From Cohaesibacter intestini (lineage in GTDB: Bacteria; Pseudomonadota; Alphaproteobacteria; Rhizobiales; Cohaesibacteraceae), in contig NZ_QODK01000002.1 in assembly GCF_003324485.1 (NCBI RefSeq), forward strand, positions 868,001-932,000: a stretch of 64,000 bases of DNA, written 5' to 3'. The first letter of the stretch is position 1. Each line of letters starts with the position of its first letter. Position numbers and translations under genes: made by a program. Shown here piece by piece: positions 26,246 to 35,442 of this stretch. The notes beneath the pieces were generated by a model. It was not told the origin of the DNA. It saw only the letters and a program-made list of their open reading frames with translations, and did no database searches.

Positions 26246-26274
26246 ACGTTAGTCCCTCCCCTCCATTAGGTCAA
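26246..26274 (-). promoter_or_regulatory. ilvI: Likely ilvIH promoter
   Basis: TTGACC (26274-26269) and TAACGT (26251-26246) with a 17-base spacer, placed correctly before the leader peptide. Confidence 0.5.
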
Positions 26275-26313
26275 CCCGCTTTAAACAGGATTCTTAATTC
26301 TTAGGGTAATTTT

Positions 26314-27282
26314 CTACACTCTTTCCTCGCCTTTGCTTTTCAATTCTATCAAAAAATGCGCAATGGCAGCCTCGGCAGTCTCAAAATGCGGCCATTTGTC
26401 CATCTGATTGCGGATCCATGTCATTTGCCGTTTGGCATAGCGACGTGTGTCCCGTTTGCAAAGGGCGATCGCTTCGTCATACGAGATGCGACCGTCTGCA
26501 AAGGCATTGAGATGCGCCACCCCGATGGCCTTCATGGCGGGCAGGTCCGGGTCGATCCCCAAAGAGGCCAGATGTCGCGCCTCCTCAATGCCGCCCAGCT
26601 CCACCATTTGGTCAAAGCGCTTCTCGATCTTGCCATAGACCAGTTCGCGCGGTGGCAGCAGCACCATCCGCATCGCATCCTCCACGATGGAGGTGTCATG
26701 ACGCATGGCATCCTCCGCCTGCCAGTCGAGCAGGGATTTGCCAGTCTCCTCAAGAATTTCCAGTGCCCGCAGGATTCGCTGCCCGTCGGCCGCCTTCAGG
26801 GTCGCTGCCATCGCTGGATCACGGTCGGCAAGAATGGCATGCAGTGCCTCCGGGCTACCGAGGCGGTGAAGCTCTCCCGCCCAATGGGCCCGCACTGCAT
26901 CGGACACCTCGGGAATGGCATTCAATCCCTCAAGCAACGCCTTGTAATAGAGCCCCGTGCCGCCAACAAGGATCGGGCAGCGGCCGCTCGCGCGCACATC
27001 CTTGATCGCCGCCACCGCGTCATCCAGCCAGCGTCCCACCGAATAACGCTCGGATGGATGCACATAGCCATAGAGCCGATGCTCGATGCCCCCCATTTCA
27101 TCGGCTGTCGGACGGGCGGACAGGATCAGCATTTCGTCGTAAATCTGCATGGAATCGGCGTTGATAATCACCCCGTCCACCATTTCCGCCAGACGCACCG
27201 CAAGAGAAGACTTGCCGCTTGCCGTTGGCCCAGCTATCAACACCGCAGAAGGCGCAGAAGAGAATTTTGTTCCGTCTGTCAT
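26314..27282 (-). CDS. miaA: tRNA dimethylallyltransferase
   Basis: A protein of 322 residues that adds an isopentenyl group to A37 of tRNAs reading UNN codons. The P-loop is IAGPTASGKSSLA, followed by INADSMQIYDEMLILSARPT, which contacts substrate, then HRLYGYVHPSERYSVGRW and VGGTGLYYKALLEG. The C-terminal part has the tRNA-binding KRDTRRYAKRQMTWIRNQ. It is divergent from serB, 57 bases away. It ends upstream of the ilvI promoter, so it may run into the ilv leader region. Confidence 0.96.
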   Translation of the reverse strand: MTDGTKFSSAPSAVLIAGPTASGKSSLAVRLAEMVDGVIINADSMQIYDEMLILSARPTADEMGGIEHRLYGYVHPSERYSVGRWLDDAVAAIKDVRASGRCPILVGGTGLYYKALLEGLNAIPEVSDAVRAHWAGELHRLGSPEALHAILADRDPAMAATLKAADGQRILRALEILEETGKSLLDWQAEDAMRHDTSIVEDAMRMVLLPPRELVYGKIEKRFDQMVELGGIEEARHLASLGIDPDLPAMKAIGVAHLNAFADGRISYDEAIALCKRDTRRYAKRQMTWIRNQMDKWPHFETAEAAIAHFLIELKSKGEERV

Positions 27283-27339
27283 CGTCCGATCATTGCCGCC
27301 TCCTCAAATAGGGAGGCACCAATCCTTGCTGGGGGATCC

Positions 27340-28233
27340 ATGTCTTTCACTCTGACCGTCATCAGCGCACCGGCAAAGCCTGCCGTCACCACCGACCTCG
27401 TGGCCAAGATCCGCTCTGTCATCAGGGTCGATACAGACTTTACATGGCTTATGGAAGGGGTTGCATGCGATTTTGTCATCCCGGCCCACCCTGATTATGC
27501 CAATTTGCGGGCCGAACTGCGTGTTGCCCTCAGCAATGCGGGCGTCGACATGGCCCTGCAGCCCAGCGAAGGCCGCAAGAAAAAGCTGCTGCTGGCCGAC
27601 ATGGATTCCACCATGATCCAGCAGGAATGCATCGACGAGCTGGCCGACGAAGTGGGCCTGAAAGACAAGGTCTCCGCCATTACGGCACGCGCCATGCGCG
27701 GCGAGATTGACTTTGATCCCGCGCTGAAGGAACGCGTTGCCCTGCTCAAGGGGCTGGACCTTGCTGTCGTCGATCAGCTATTTGCCAAGCGCATCACCTT
27801 CACCCCCGGCGGCAAAAGCCTGATCCAGACCATGAAGGCCAATGGCGCCTATTGCGCTTTGGTCTCTGGTGGTTTTACCCATTTCACCGCCAAGGTCCGC
27901 GAAAGCCTCGGCTTTGACGAAGACCGCGCCAACATCCTGCTCGAAGCAGGAGGCAAATTGACCGGCGAGGTCGGCATACCGATCCTTGGCAAGGATGCCA
28001 AAAAGCAGCGCCTTCATGAATTGATCGCCGAGCTGAACATCACCGCAGCCGACAGCCTCGCGGTTGGCGATGGTGCCAATGATCTGGCCATGATCCAGGA
28101 TGCGGGCATGGGCGTGGCTTTGCATGCCAAGCCGAATGTCGCCGCGCAGGCCGAGTTTGTCATCGACCATGGCGACCTGACCGCGCTTCTCTTCCTGCAA
28201 GGCTATAAGGCCTCGGACTTCATCACCACCTGA
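27340..28233 (+). CDS. serB: Phosphoserine phosphatase
   Basis: A protein of 297 residues of the HAD superfamily, catalysing the last step of serine synthesis. Motif I is LLLADMDSTMIQQECIDE with nucleophile Asp, motif II is LVSGGFTHF, and motif III covers GKDAKKQ with VGDGANDLAMI. About 80 residues precede the HAD core and form a small N-terminal domain. ATG 27340 has GGGGGATCC directly upstream. A much longer open frame running back to 26356 overlaps miaA on the other strand and is rejected as the start. It converges on the Lrp gene, 16 bases away. Confidence 0.96.
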   Translation: MSFTLTVISAPAKPAVTTDLVAKIRSVIRVDTDFTWLMEGVACDFVIPAHPDYANLRAELRVALSNAGVDMALQPSEGRKKKLLLADMDSTMIQQECIDELADEVGLKDKVSAITARAMRGEIDFDPALKERVALLKGLDLAVVDQLFAKRITFTPGGKSLIQTMKANGAYCALVSGGFTHFTAKVRESLGFDEDRANILLEAGGKLTGEVGIPILGKDAKKQRLHELIAELNITAADSLAVGDGANDLAMIQDAGMGVALHAKPNVAAQAEFVIDHGDLTALLFLQGYKASDFITT

Positions 28234-28249
28234 GAGACAAAGCCGCTGC

Positions 28250-28693
28250 CTATCCGCGTTCATCCTTGGGAGACGACATCACCGCATAGCTAGTGATGGA
28301 CGTCACCTGAGGCAGCGCCCCCAGCACATCTGTGTGAAACCGTTTGTAGGCCGCCAGATCAGCAACCTCGACCCGCAGCATATATTCAATCGTGCCGGTG
28401 ACATTGTGGCATTCCTTGACCTCCCGCGCCGCCAGAATGGACCGCTCAAACGCCAGCTGTGATGCCTTGGTGTGATCCTTCAGCCCCACCCCGATCAGCG
28501 CCACAAAGCTGTTGCCAATCTTGGCCGGGTCAATCACCGCCCGATAGCCTGTGATCACCCCCTTCTGCTCCAGATCCTGCACCCGGCGCAAAACAGCCGA
28601 GGCTGACAGCCCGACCCGCTTGCCCAGTTCGGTATGCGTCATCCGGCCATCGCGGCTTAACGCACGCAAGATTTTTTCGTCAAAATGGTCCAT
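28250..28693 (-). CDS. Lrp/AsnC-family transcriptional regulator
   Basis: A protein of 147 residues. The N-terminal winged helix-turn-helix spans about residues 3-55 (DEKILRALSRDGRMTHTELGKRVGLSASAVLRRVQDLE). The rest is an RAM/ACT-like ligand domain with the conserved VKECHNVTGTIEYMLRV. It is divergent from a LysE exporter gene with only 82 bases between, which strongly suggests that it senses an amino acid and controls that exporter. Confidence 0.92.
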   Translation of the reverse strand: MDHFDEKILRALSRDGRMTHTELGKRVGLSASAVLRRVQDLEQKGVITGYRAVIDPAKIGNSFVALIGVGLKDHTKASQLAFERSILAAREVKECHNVTGTIEYMLRVEVADLAAYKRFHTDVLGALPQVTSITSYAVMSSPKDERG

Positions 28694-28775
28694 AGATCAC
28701 AAACTATGCGATTTACGATCCAGCTGCACGTAATTTTGCAGAAATTCTCCATCAAATCGCCGCTAATCTTGCGCC

Positions 28776-29381
28776 ATGACATATGAAACGCTCTTTCCGC
28801 TGGTGCTTTACGCCTTCTCAACCTCCATCACCCCCGGTCCCAACAATCTGATGCTTATGTCGTCAGGGGCCAATTTTGGCCTGACCCGAACCCTGCCCCA
28901 TCTGGCAGGAATTTCATTCGGCTTCACCTTGATGACGGTGGTAATCGGCGTCGCCTTGATGGATGTGCTGGCAGCCCATCCCGCCATTCTTCAATGGCTG
29001 AAAGTGATCTGCTTTGGCTTTGTGCTTTATCTGGCATGGCGCATTCTCACCTCTTCCGCCCCAGATCCAGAGCACAGCAAACGCGCCCGACCGCTGGCCT
29101 TTCACGAGGCCGCTGCCTTCCAGTGGCTCAATCCCAAGGCCATAGCCATGGCACTGACCACCATCACCGCCTATACCCAGCAGCAGTCCGTCTGGTCGAT
29201 CTTGTTGGCGGCAAGCATATTCGGGCTGATCAATGCGCCCTCTTGCAGCGTTTGGATTCTGCTTGGTCAAAGCCTGCGCAGAGTTCTGCAGCGCCCCGCA
29301 ACCCTGCGATTGTTCAATGCCGCAATGGCCAGCCTTCTGGTGCTATCAATGGTGCCTTTGCTGCTCAGTCTGGGCACCTGA
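28776..29381 (+). CDS. LysE-family amino-acid exporter
   Basis: A protein of 201 residues with about six spans. The N-terminal SITPGPNNLMLMSSGANFG is the LysE/RhtB signature, and FQWLNPKAIAMAL is the second conserved segment. It should export an amino acid or derivative. The divergent Lrp-type gene is the probable regulator. The substrate cannot be read from the sequence. Confidence 0.92.
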   Translation: MTYETLFPLVLYAFSTSITPGPNNLMLMSSGANFGLTRTLPHLAGISFGFTLMTVVIGVALMDVLAAHPAILQWLKVICFGFVLYLAWRILTSSAPDPEHSKRARPLAFHEAAAFQWLNPKAIAMALTTITAYTQQQSVWSILLAASIFGLINAPSCSVWILLGQSLRRVLQRPATLRLFNAAMASLLVLSMVPLLLSLGT

Positions 29382-29393
29382 TAGGCTCTCGCC

Positions 29394-30884
29394 CTACTCC
29401 AGCTTGAGCGGCACAAAGACCAACTCACCGCCATCGGGCCGCGCCAGCAGCAACACGATGGTGGTCTTGCCCTCGGCCTTCAGCGCCTCGACCCGCTCGA
29501 TCACCCCTTCGGGCGTCGAGACAATTTCCTGATTGATCTCGACAATCACCATCCCCGGCACAATGCCCTTCTGGGCTGCAAGGCTGTCAGGCGCGACCTG
29601 ATGCACAACCACGCCTTCCACCTGATCCCCCAGATTGTGCCTCTTGCGTTCAGCTTCCGTGAGGTCCGTCAGCGCCATACCGAACAGAGAGGCCTGCATT
29701 GCCGGTGCTTGCTTCAGTCTGGGCAGAGACGTCTGGTTTGCTTCCAAATGTCCCACCACAATCGGCAACACCATTGTGTGCCCTTTGCGCACCAGACGCA
29801 CCTTCACCTGATCGCCAATAGCGCTTTCAGCCACCAGCCGGGTCAGATCGCGCACTTCATGGATGGCCTTGCCATCATAGGAAAGAATGACGTCGCCGGG
29901 CTTCAGGCCGGCTTTTTGTGCCGGGCCGTCCTGATTGACCCAGGAGACCAGAACGCCACTATCCTGCGACAGGCCAAGCCCCTCGGCCAGATCTTGTGAA
30001 ATCTGCTGAATGCGAATCCCGAGCCAGCCACGGCGTGTTTCGCCGAAGGATTTGAGCTGATCCACCACCCGGCGTGCAATGTCTGCCGGAATGGCAAAAC
30101 CAAGGCCGATAGAGGAACCGGTCGGCGAGATGATCGCCGTATTGACCCCGACCACATTGCCATACATGTCGAACAGGGGACCGCCGGAATTGCCCCGGTT
30201 GATTGCGGCGTCGGTCTGGATGAAGCTGTCATAAGGTCCGGTATTGATGTCCCGATTGCGGGCCGAGACAATGCCGACAGACACCGAGCTGCCAAGACCG
30301 AACGGATTGCCAATCGCCATCACCCAGTCACCAACCCGCACATCTTCATCAGTCGCAAAGGAAACGACTGCCAGTGGTTCGGTCACTTCGATCTTCAGAA
30401 GCGCCAGATCGGTTTTGGTATCGCGTCCGACAAGCCGCGCCTCGTGCCGCGATCCGTCGGCCAACTTGATGGTGATCTCATCGGCTTCGGAAATCACATG
30501 ATGGTTGGTGACAATCAACCCTGAAGCGTCGATGACAAAGCCAGATCCGAGCGACTGCACACTTTGCTTGCGGCTGCCCCCCTCACCATTCTGTTCGAAG
30601 AAATCCTCGAAAAATTCCTGAAAGGGAGAGCCATCAGGGACCCGTGGAATGGGAATGCTCGATTTGGCATCCACCACCGAACGGGTCGATATATTGACCA
30701 CCGCCGGCATCAAACGGTCTGCCAGATCGGCCACGGAACGCGGGCCGGTCGCTGTCTTGTGCCCGGCCTTGGCCAGATCTGCACAAGCAAGCGAGACCAA
30801 AGCAGCCAGCAGAACCACCGATAGCGAAGGAATTTGGCGGGCAACCGGCCTCAGTCCCTCGCTGACAAACGCGCGAAAAATCAT
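29394..30884 (-). CDS. Do-family periplasmic serine protease (DegP/HtrA)
   Basis: About 496 residues. A signal or anchor segment lies at residues 20-40 (SLSVVLLAALVSLACADLAKA). The trypsin-like domain has all three catalytic residues: His129 in TNHHVI, Asp159 in TKTDLALL, and Ser233 in GNSGGPL. Two PDZ domains follow (from about residues 285 and 395). It degrades or holds misfolded envelope proteins. ATG 30884 was chosen because GGGGACTGG lies just before; a frame to 31010 adds 42 residues in front of the signal. It ends the hflK-hflC-DUF2065 operon, a common arrangement in this group. Confidence 0.93.
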   Translation of the reverse strand: MIFRAFVSEGLRPVARQIPSLSVVLLAALVSLACADLAKAGHKTATGPRSVADLADRLMPAVVNISTRSVVDAKSSIPIPRVPDGSPFQEFFEDFFEQNGEGGSRKQSVQSLGSGFVIDASGLIVTNHHVISEADEITIKLADGSRHEARLVGRDTKTDLALLKIEVTEPLAVVSFATDEDVRVGDWVMAIGNPFGLGSSVSVGIVSARNRDINTGPYDSFIQTDAAINRGNSGGPLFDMYGNVVGVNTAIISPTGSSIGLGFAIPADIARRVVDQLKSFGETRRGWLGIRIQQISQDLAEGLGLSQDSGVLVSWVNQDGPAQKAGLKPGDVILSYDGKAIHEVRDLTRLVAESAIGDQVKVRLVRKGHTMVLPIVVGHLEANQTSLPRLKQAPAMQASLFGMALTDLTEAERKRHNLGDQVEGVVVHQVAPDSLAAQKGIVPGMVIVEINQEIVSTPEGVIERVEALKAEGKTTIVLLLARPDGGELVFVPLKLE

Positions 30885-31030
30885 CCCAGTCCCCCTCGCC
30901 AAACCGGTTGATCGCATCAACCCAAAGCAAAAAACGCCCCGGCCTGCATCCCACAGAGCCTCAACCAAAGCCAGCCCCAGCCTTGTCAGAGCTAAGCTTA
31001 CCAGATTCAATGCGTTAGAAAAGTCGCGAC

Positions 31031-31216
31031 TTAGCCGCGGATAAGATAGATGATCACCACACCAATCAGCATGGCCATCAGGCCGCCCGAGCGCAAACTG
31101 TTGCTGGGCAGGGTCAGAACCTCAAAGATCATGCGCTTCATCAGATCGGGGAAAGCCGCATAGACCAGCCCCTCAAGAACCAGAACAAGGCCAATTGCGA
31201 CGAAAAAGTCAGACAT
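31031..31216 (-). CDS. DUF2065 small membrane protein
   Basis: A protein of 61 residues with two hydrophobic segments (about 5-22 and 43-59), matching the YjeT/DUF2065 family found next to hflC in many proteobacteria. The first span has LVLVLEGLVYAAFPDLMKRM and the second SGGLMAMLIGVVIIYLI. Function unknown, probably linked to membrane proteolysis. GGAG precedes the ATG. Confidence 0.9.
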   Translation of the reverse strand: MSDFFVAIGLVLVLEGLVYAAFPDLMKRMIFEVLTLPSNSLRSGGLMAMLIGVVIIYLIRG

Positions 31217-31268
31217 GGAGGTCCTTCATAGTCTTTATTCTTCGGATCTGAAAAGACCCTGAATGCAG

Positions 31269-31293
31269 CTGCGGCCCCTTTTGAGGGCCGCAG
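31269..31293 (-). promoter_or_regulatory. Strong RNA hairpin between hflC and the DUF2065 gene
   Basis: CTGCGGCCC and GGGCCGCAG form a perfect 9-bp stem with a seven-base loop. No T-run follows on the minus strand, so it is more likely an mRNA processing or stabilising element, or a partial terminator, than a full stop. Confidence 0.5.
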
Positions 31294-31308
31294 ACTTGAT
31301 CATTATTA

Positions 31309-32187
31309 TTACTGAGGCTTGGCAGCACCGTCAGCACCACCAAAGTAGCTGAAGAATTCCCCATCCGGGGTCAGCACCAGGCGGGTGTCGCCTTTTGCAA
31401 GGCTGCGCTCATAGGCCTGCATCGTACGATAGAATTCGAAGAAGCTGGCATTCTTGCCATAGGCTTCCGCAAAGATATTGTTTCGCTGAGCATCGCCCTC
31501 ACCGCGAATGACCTCGGAATCACGCCGGGCATTGGCGATGATAACGGTGGCATTACGGTCAGCGATAGAGCGGATCTGCAAGGCGGCACGATCACCGTCG
31601 GCACGAATACCATTGGCTTCCTGCTGACGCTCGGTCTGCATCTGACGATAGACCGCTTCAGAGTTTTCCTTTGGAAGGTCTGCACGACGAACCCGGAAAT
31701 CAACCACTTCGACGCCGAAATTCTTGGTCTTTCCGTCGATATCCTTGCGGATTGCCTCGATCAGATCCTCACGCTTGTCACGCACAATGTCCTGAAAATC
31801 GAAGTTGGCAGCAGCTGCACGCAGGGACGAATCCATGAAGGTGCGCAACTGGTTTTCGAAGTTGGACATCACCTTCGCACGCTGTTTGAAGCGCAGCGGC
31901 TCGATGATCCGGTAACGGGTGAAGGAATCGATGATCAGACGTTTCTTGTCGGACGCGATGACCTCACGTTCGGACAGCTCGAGATATCGGGCGCGCTTGT
32001 CAAGATATTCCACATTCTGGATGAACGGGATCTTGAAATAGACACCAGGCTCACGCTCGGCATTGACGATCCGGCCAAACTGCGTCACCACAGCCTGCTC
32101 GTGCGGATAGACGAAATAGACCGACAGAAACAGCACAACGGCCACAATTGCGGTCAGAATGAGGGAAAAAATTGCTTTTACAGACAT
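31309..32187 (-). CDS. hflC: Protease modulator HflC
   Basis: A protein of 292 residues. One N-terminal span (about 6-25) anchors it, and the periplasmic SPFH/band-7 domain follows, with EREPGVYFKIPFIQNVEYLDKR and SFTRYRI. A coiled-coil segment with QMQTERQQEANGIRADGD is typical for HflC. With HflK it forms a cage around the FtsH protease and restrains it. It starts two bases after the hflK stop, and is followed by the DUF2065 and degP genes. Confidence 0.96.
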   Translation of the reverse strand: MSVKAIFSLILTAIVAVVLFLSVYFVYPHEQAVVTQFGRIVNAEREPGVYFKIPFIQNVEYLDKRARYLELSEREVIASDKKRLIIDSFTRYRIIEPLRFKQRAKVMSNFENQLRTFMDSSLRAAAANFDFQDIVRDKREDLIEAIRKDIDGKTKNFGVEVVDFRVRRADLPKENSEAVYRQMQTERQQEANGIRADGDRAALQIRSIADRNATVIIANARRDSEVIRGEGDAQRNNIFAEAYGKNASFFEFYRTMQAYERSLAKGDTRLVLTPDGEFFSYFGGADGAAKPQ

Positions 32188-32189
32188 GA

Positions 32190-33329
32190 TTAGTTCCCCG
32201 CTTTCTTGGTCAATTCATTCAAGGGCAGGTACGGCACGACGCCGGAGCCATCCTTGCCGCCATTGTCGAGAATGATCTTCTCGGACTGGCCCATGACCTT
32301 TTCCATGGTTTCAAGATAAAGACGCTTGCGGGTGATTTCCGGCGCCTTTTCATATTCCCCAAGAACTTTGGAGAAGCGATCGGCCTGACCGCGTGCTTCG
32401 GCCACCGTCTGTTCACGATAGGCATTGGCAGCTTCCAGAATCTGGGCAGCCTGACCCTGTGCCTGTGGCACGACCTTGTTGGCATAGGCCTGTGCTTCGT
32501 TCTGCAAACGCACATTATCGGCCTTCGCCGCCTGCACGTCACGGAACGCGGCCACCACCTCTTGCGGAGGCTCGACACCCTCAAGCTGAATCTCGACGAT
32601 GGTCACGCCGGTCTTGTAATCATTCAGCATCTTCTGGGACAATTCCTGAACGGCCAGCTCAACCGCGGTACGGTTACCGGTCTGGATCTCATCCATGGTA
32701 TTGCGGCCAACGATTTCGCGCATCGCGCTTTCGACGACCTGCTTCACCGCGACTTCTGGCTCTGCCACATTAAACAGATATTGCGCAGGATCGCTGATAT
32801 TCCACTGAACCTTGAAATCCACGTCGATGATATTCTCATCCCCGGTCAGCATCAGGCTTTCTTCAGGCACGTCCTGCACGCGGGTACCGCGCGAAGACGA
32901 AAACTGCCGAGCACCGACATTGATTTCGCGGATCTGTTCCACATTGACGATTTCCGTGCGACCGACGGGATAAGGGAAATTGTAGTTCAGACCGGAGCCG
33001 GACACTGCCGACGTCTGACCGAGCATCAGTTCAACACCGAGCTCACCCTCTTTGACCGAGTAGAAACCGGTCAGCATCCACACAGCAATGGCACCAAGCC
33101 CGAGGAGGCCAATACCTTTGGCGCCGAGAGAACCGCCGCCCGAACCGCCACCACCGGGGAAGGCTTGCCGGAGACGTTCCTGGCCTTTGCGGATCATGTC
33201 TTCCAGATCAGGCGGATTGGATCCCGGTTTCTGAGGGCCTTGCCCCCATGGTCCGCCATTCCGTCCGCCGCCGCCGTTGCCCCAAGGGCCACCGCTGCCG
33301 CCACCACCATTCTGATTGCTCCAAGGCAT
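32190..33329 (-). CDS. hflK: FtsH protease activity modulator HflK
   Basis: A protein of 379 residues. The N-terminal tail to about residue 40 is rich in Gly/Asn/Pro (SGGPWGNGGGGRNGG), typical for HflK. One span lies at about 73-90, then the SPFH domain with GSGLNYNFPYPVGRTEIV and VQWNISDPAQYLFNV. A coiled-coil region (EAQAYANKVVPQAQGQAAQI) precedes the C-terminus. It heads the operon; 324 bases of upstream region before the divergent TfoX-domain gene hold its promoter. Confidence 0.96.
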   Translation of the reverse strand: MPWSNQNGGGGSGGPWGNGGGGRNGGPWGQGPQKPGSNPPDLEDMIRKGQERLRQAFPGGGGSGGGSLGAKGIGLLGLGAIAVWMLTGFYSVKEGELGVELMLGQTSAVSGSGLNYNFPYPVGRTEIVNVEQIREINVGARQFSSSRGTRVQDVPEESLMLTGDENIIDVDFKVQWNISDPAQYLFNVAEPEVAVKQVVESAMREIVGRNTMDEIQTGNRTAVELAVQELSQKMLNDYKTGVTIVEIQLEGVEPPQEVVAAFRDVQAAKADNVRLQNEAQAYANKVVPQAQGQAAQILEAANAYREQTVAEARGQADRFSKVLGEYEKAPEITRKRLYLETMEKVMGQSEKIILDNGGKDGSGVVPYLPLNELTKKAGN

Positions 33330-33653
33330 AGTCTATCCTTATTCTAGGAACCGATTGAGCGAAACTTCGCCCAGTTGATCATCCAAGCCCTCCCGGACTT
33401 TGACAACATATGGGGAGAATTACGCAACTCTTCAAACTCGACTTTGGTGACAAATTGGGAAGCAACTGCCGTAAAATCAAGGCTTAACTCGCGATTTTCA
33501 GCCCTTGGACCGAATTAAGTGAGGAAAGCCGGTTTAATTTCCCTTACCATCGCCAAAACGGGCAAAAGTAGCGCACACTTCTTTGCCCTTTGTTACGGTC
33601 TGTCAGGACAGTCAGACCACCCCTGTCACACGCCACCTTCGGAAGCTGCATCC
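33330..33653. other. Intergenic region between divergent hflK and the TfoX-domain gene
   Basis: About 324 bases without a supported gene. Promoters for both divergent genes should be here; none stands out. Confidence 0.4.
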
Positions 33654-33923
33654 ATGAACAAAACGGACCGCCCCATTGCCGAGCTGAAAAATATGGGGCC
33701 GAAAACCAGCGTCTGGCTGGCGGAAATCGGCATCCATACGGAGCGGGACTTGCGCCAACGCGGCATCATCGACGCCTATATCGAGGTGAAGGCCCGCAAT
33801 CCGCGTATCGTCAACCTGATGATGCTCTGGGCCTTGCAAGGCGCACTGATGGATATCAATTGCCTGCATTTGCCTGATGAGATCAAGGCAGCACTGAAAC
33901 AGGATCTGATAAACCACACCTGA
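33654..33923 (+). CDS. Small protein with TfoX/Sxy C-terminal domain
   Basis: An 89-residue protein. It matches the TfoX C-terminal domain, with its opening IAELKNMGPKTSVWLAEIGIHTERDL (helix-hairpin-helix-like), then YIEVKARNPRIVNLMMLWALQGALMDINCLHLP. The N-terminal half of full TfoX is absent, as in many alphaproteobacteria. A competence role is not established for such short forms. ATG 33654 has GGAAG upstream. It converges on folA, 11 bases away. Confidence 0.85.
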   Translation: MNKTDRPIAELKNMGPKTSVWLAEIGIHTERDLRQRGIIDAYIEVKARNPRIVNLMMLWALQGALMDINCLHLPDEIKAALKQDLINHT

Positions 33924-33934
33924 CTGACAAGAAA

Positions 33935-34459
33935 TCAGGCCCGGCGCTCATAGATCGCAAACCGCATCGGCGCACTGTCCTTCTCCCCCTGCACCGGATC
34001 TTCGATGCTCACCTGACGCCACACCGCTGCATCAATCAACGGCAGGAAGGTATCCCCGTCCGGTTCGGCCTCGATATGGGTCACATAGAGGCGATCCGCC
34101 CGCCCCCAGAGCGCGTTATAGATCGTTCCACCGCCAATCACCGCAATTTCATCGACCTGATCGTCAGACGCGATGGTCTGGGCCATGGCAAGGGCTTCTT
34201 CGATATCCCTTGCGACCCGGATGCCTTCGGCGGCAAAGGTTGGATCTCGCGTCACCACGATGTTGGTCCGTCCAGGCAAAGGTCGCCCGATCGAGGCAAA
34301 GGTCTTGCGGCCCATGATCAATGGCTTGCCCATCGTCATCGCCTTGAAGCGCTTCAAATCGCTTGAGACATGCCAAGGCATGTCATTGTCTTTGCCAATC
34401 ACCCCATTGCTGGCAACCGCATAATGAAAGACCAGCTTCGCTGCCTTTGGCTCCACCAT
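33935..34459 (-). CDS. folA: Dihydrofolate reductase
   Basis: A protein of 174 residues that reduces dihydrofolate with NADPH. The core shows FHYAVASNGVIGKDNDMPWHVSSDLKRFKAMTMG with the substrate-binding Asp in MPWHVSSDLKRFK, the MGRKTFASIGRPLPGR NADPH loop, and VIGGGTIYNAL. ATG 34459 has AAAGGTTGG upstream; a longer frame to 34606 overlaps thyA and is rejected. It lies 16 bases after thyA, whose product supplies its dihydrofolate substrate. Confidence 0.96.
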   Translation of the reverse strand: MVEPKAAKLVFHYAVASNGVIGKDNDMPWHVSSDLKRFKAMTMGKPLIMGRKTFASIGRPLPGRTNIVVTRDPTFAAEGIRVARDIEEALAMAQTIASDDQVDEIAVIGGGTIYNALWGRADRLYVTHIEAEPDGDTFLPLIDAAVWRQVSIEDPVQGEKDSAPMRFAIYERRA

Positions 34460-34475
34460 AGCCCAACCTTTCTGT

Positions 34476-35270
34476 TTACACCGCCACAGGCGCTGCAATA
34501 TGTGCATGGGGATCATAATCAACCAGTTCGAAATCTTCGAATGTGAAGCTGAAAATGTCTTTCCGATCCGGATTGATTCGCATCTTGGGCAAAGCCCGTG
34601 GCGCACGGGTCATTTGCGCGCGGGCCTGCTCGAAATGGTTCGAATAGAGATGAGTATCGCCAAAGGAATGGACAAAGTCACCCGGCTCCAGATCACAGAC
34701 CTGCGCCACCATCATGGTCAACAGCGCATAGGAGGCGATGTTGAACGGCACGCCGAGAAACACATCCGCTGAACGCTGATAGAGCTGGCAGGACAGGCGG
34801 CCATTGGCCACATAGAACTGGAACAGACAGTGGCAGGGAGGCAACGCCATCCGCTCCACATCGGCAGGGTTCCACGCGGTGACCATCAGGCGGCGGCTGT
34901 CCGGGTTGGTCTTGATCTGGTCAATCAACTGGCTGATCTGATCGATCGTGCCCCCGTCCCGCGCCGGCCAGGAGCACCACTGATGGCCGTAGACCGGCCC
35001 CAGATCGCCATTCTCATCGGCCCAGTCATCCCAGATTCGAACCTTGTTGTCCTTCAAATAGCCGATATTGGTATCCCCCGACAGGAACCACAACAACTCA
35101 TGGATGATCGAGCGCAGATGCAGCTTCTTGGTGGTCAGCAGCGGAAAGCCTTCCGAGAGATCAAAGCGCATTTGATAGCCAAAGACCGAGCGCGTACCAG
35201 TGCCGGTCCGGTCGCCCTTGTCGACGCCAGTGTCAAGAATATGCTGCAAGAGATCGAGATAGGACTGCAT
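34476..35270 (-). CDS. thyA: Thymidylate synthase
   Basis: A protein of 264 residues, the size of the short bacterial enzyme, making dTMP from dUMP with methylene-tetrahydrofolate. The N-terminal [19 protein letters not shown] carries a phosphate-contacting Arg, and the catalytic Cys is in [35 protein letters not shown] follows, and [12 protein letters not shown] closes the active site. It is cotranscribed with folA, and is divergent from the tmRNA gene. Confidence 0.97.
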   Translation of the reverse strand: MQSYLDLLQHILDTGVDKGDRTGTGTRSVFGYQMRFDLSEGFPLLTTKKLHLRSIIHELLWFLSGDTNIGYLKDNKVRIWDDWADENGDLGPVYGHQWCSWPARDGGTIDQISQLIDQIKTNPDSRRLMVTAWNPADVERMALPPCHCLFQFYVANGRLSCQLYQRSADVFLGVPFNIASYALLTMMVAQVCDLEPGDFVHSFGDTHLYSNHFEQARAQMTRAPRALPKMRINPDRKDIFSFTFEDFELVDYDPHAHIAAPVAV

Positions 35271-35442
35271 GGCAAAGGGCTCCCGGGAGATGTGTCTTTA
35301 AAAAAGGGTGTTATCCGATTCTGACACATAGAGCGAAGCCCTTGTTTTCGCCGCCTTTGCATTGCGTTAAAAACAAACCATGCACAGGATGGTGCGAAAC
35401 CGCTCTTCCCTCTTTAAATTCACGCACTTGATCCTTATATTC

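Noticed and set aside
26356-27339. N-terminal extension of serB by more than 300 residues
   Set aside because: It lies opposite miaA. SerB has its own ATG at 27340 with a strong ribosome site and normal family length.
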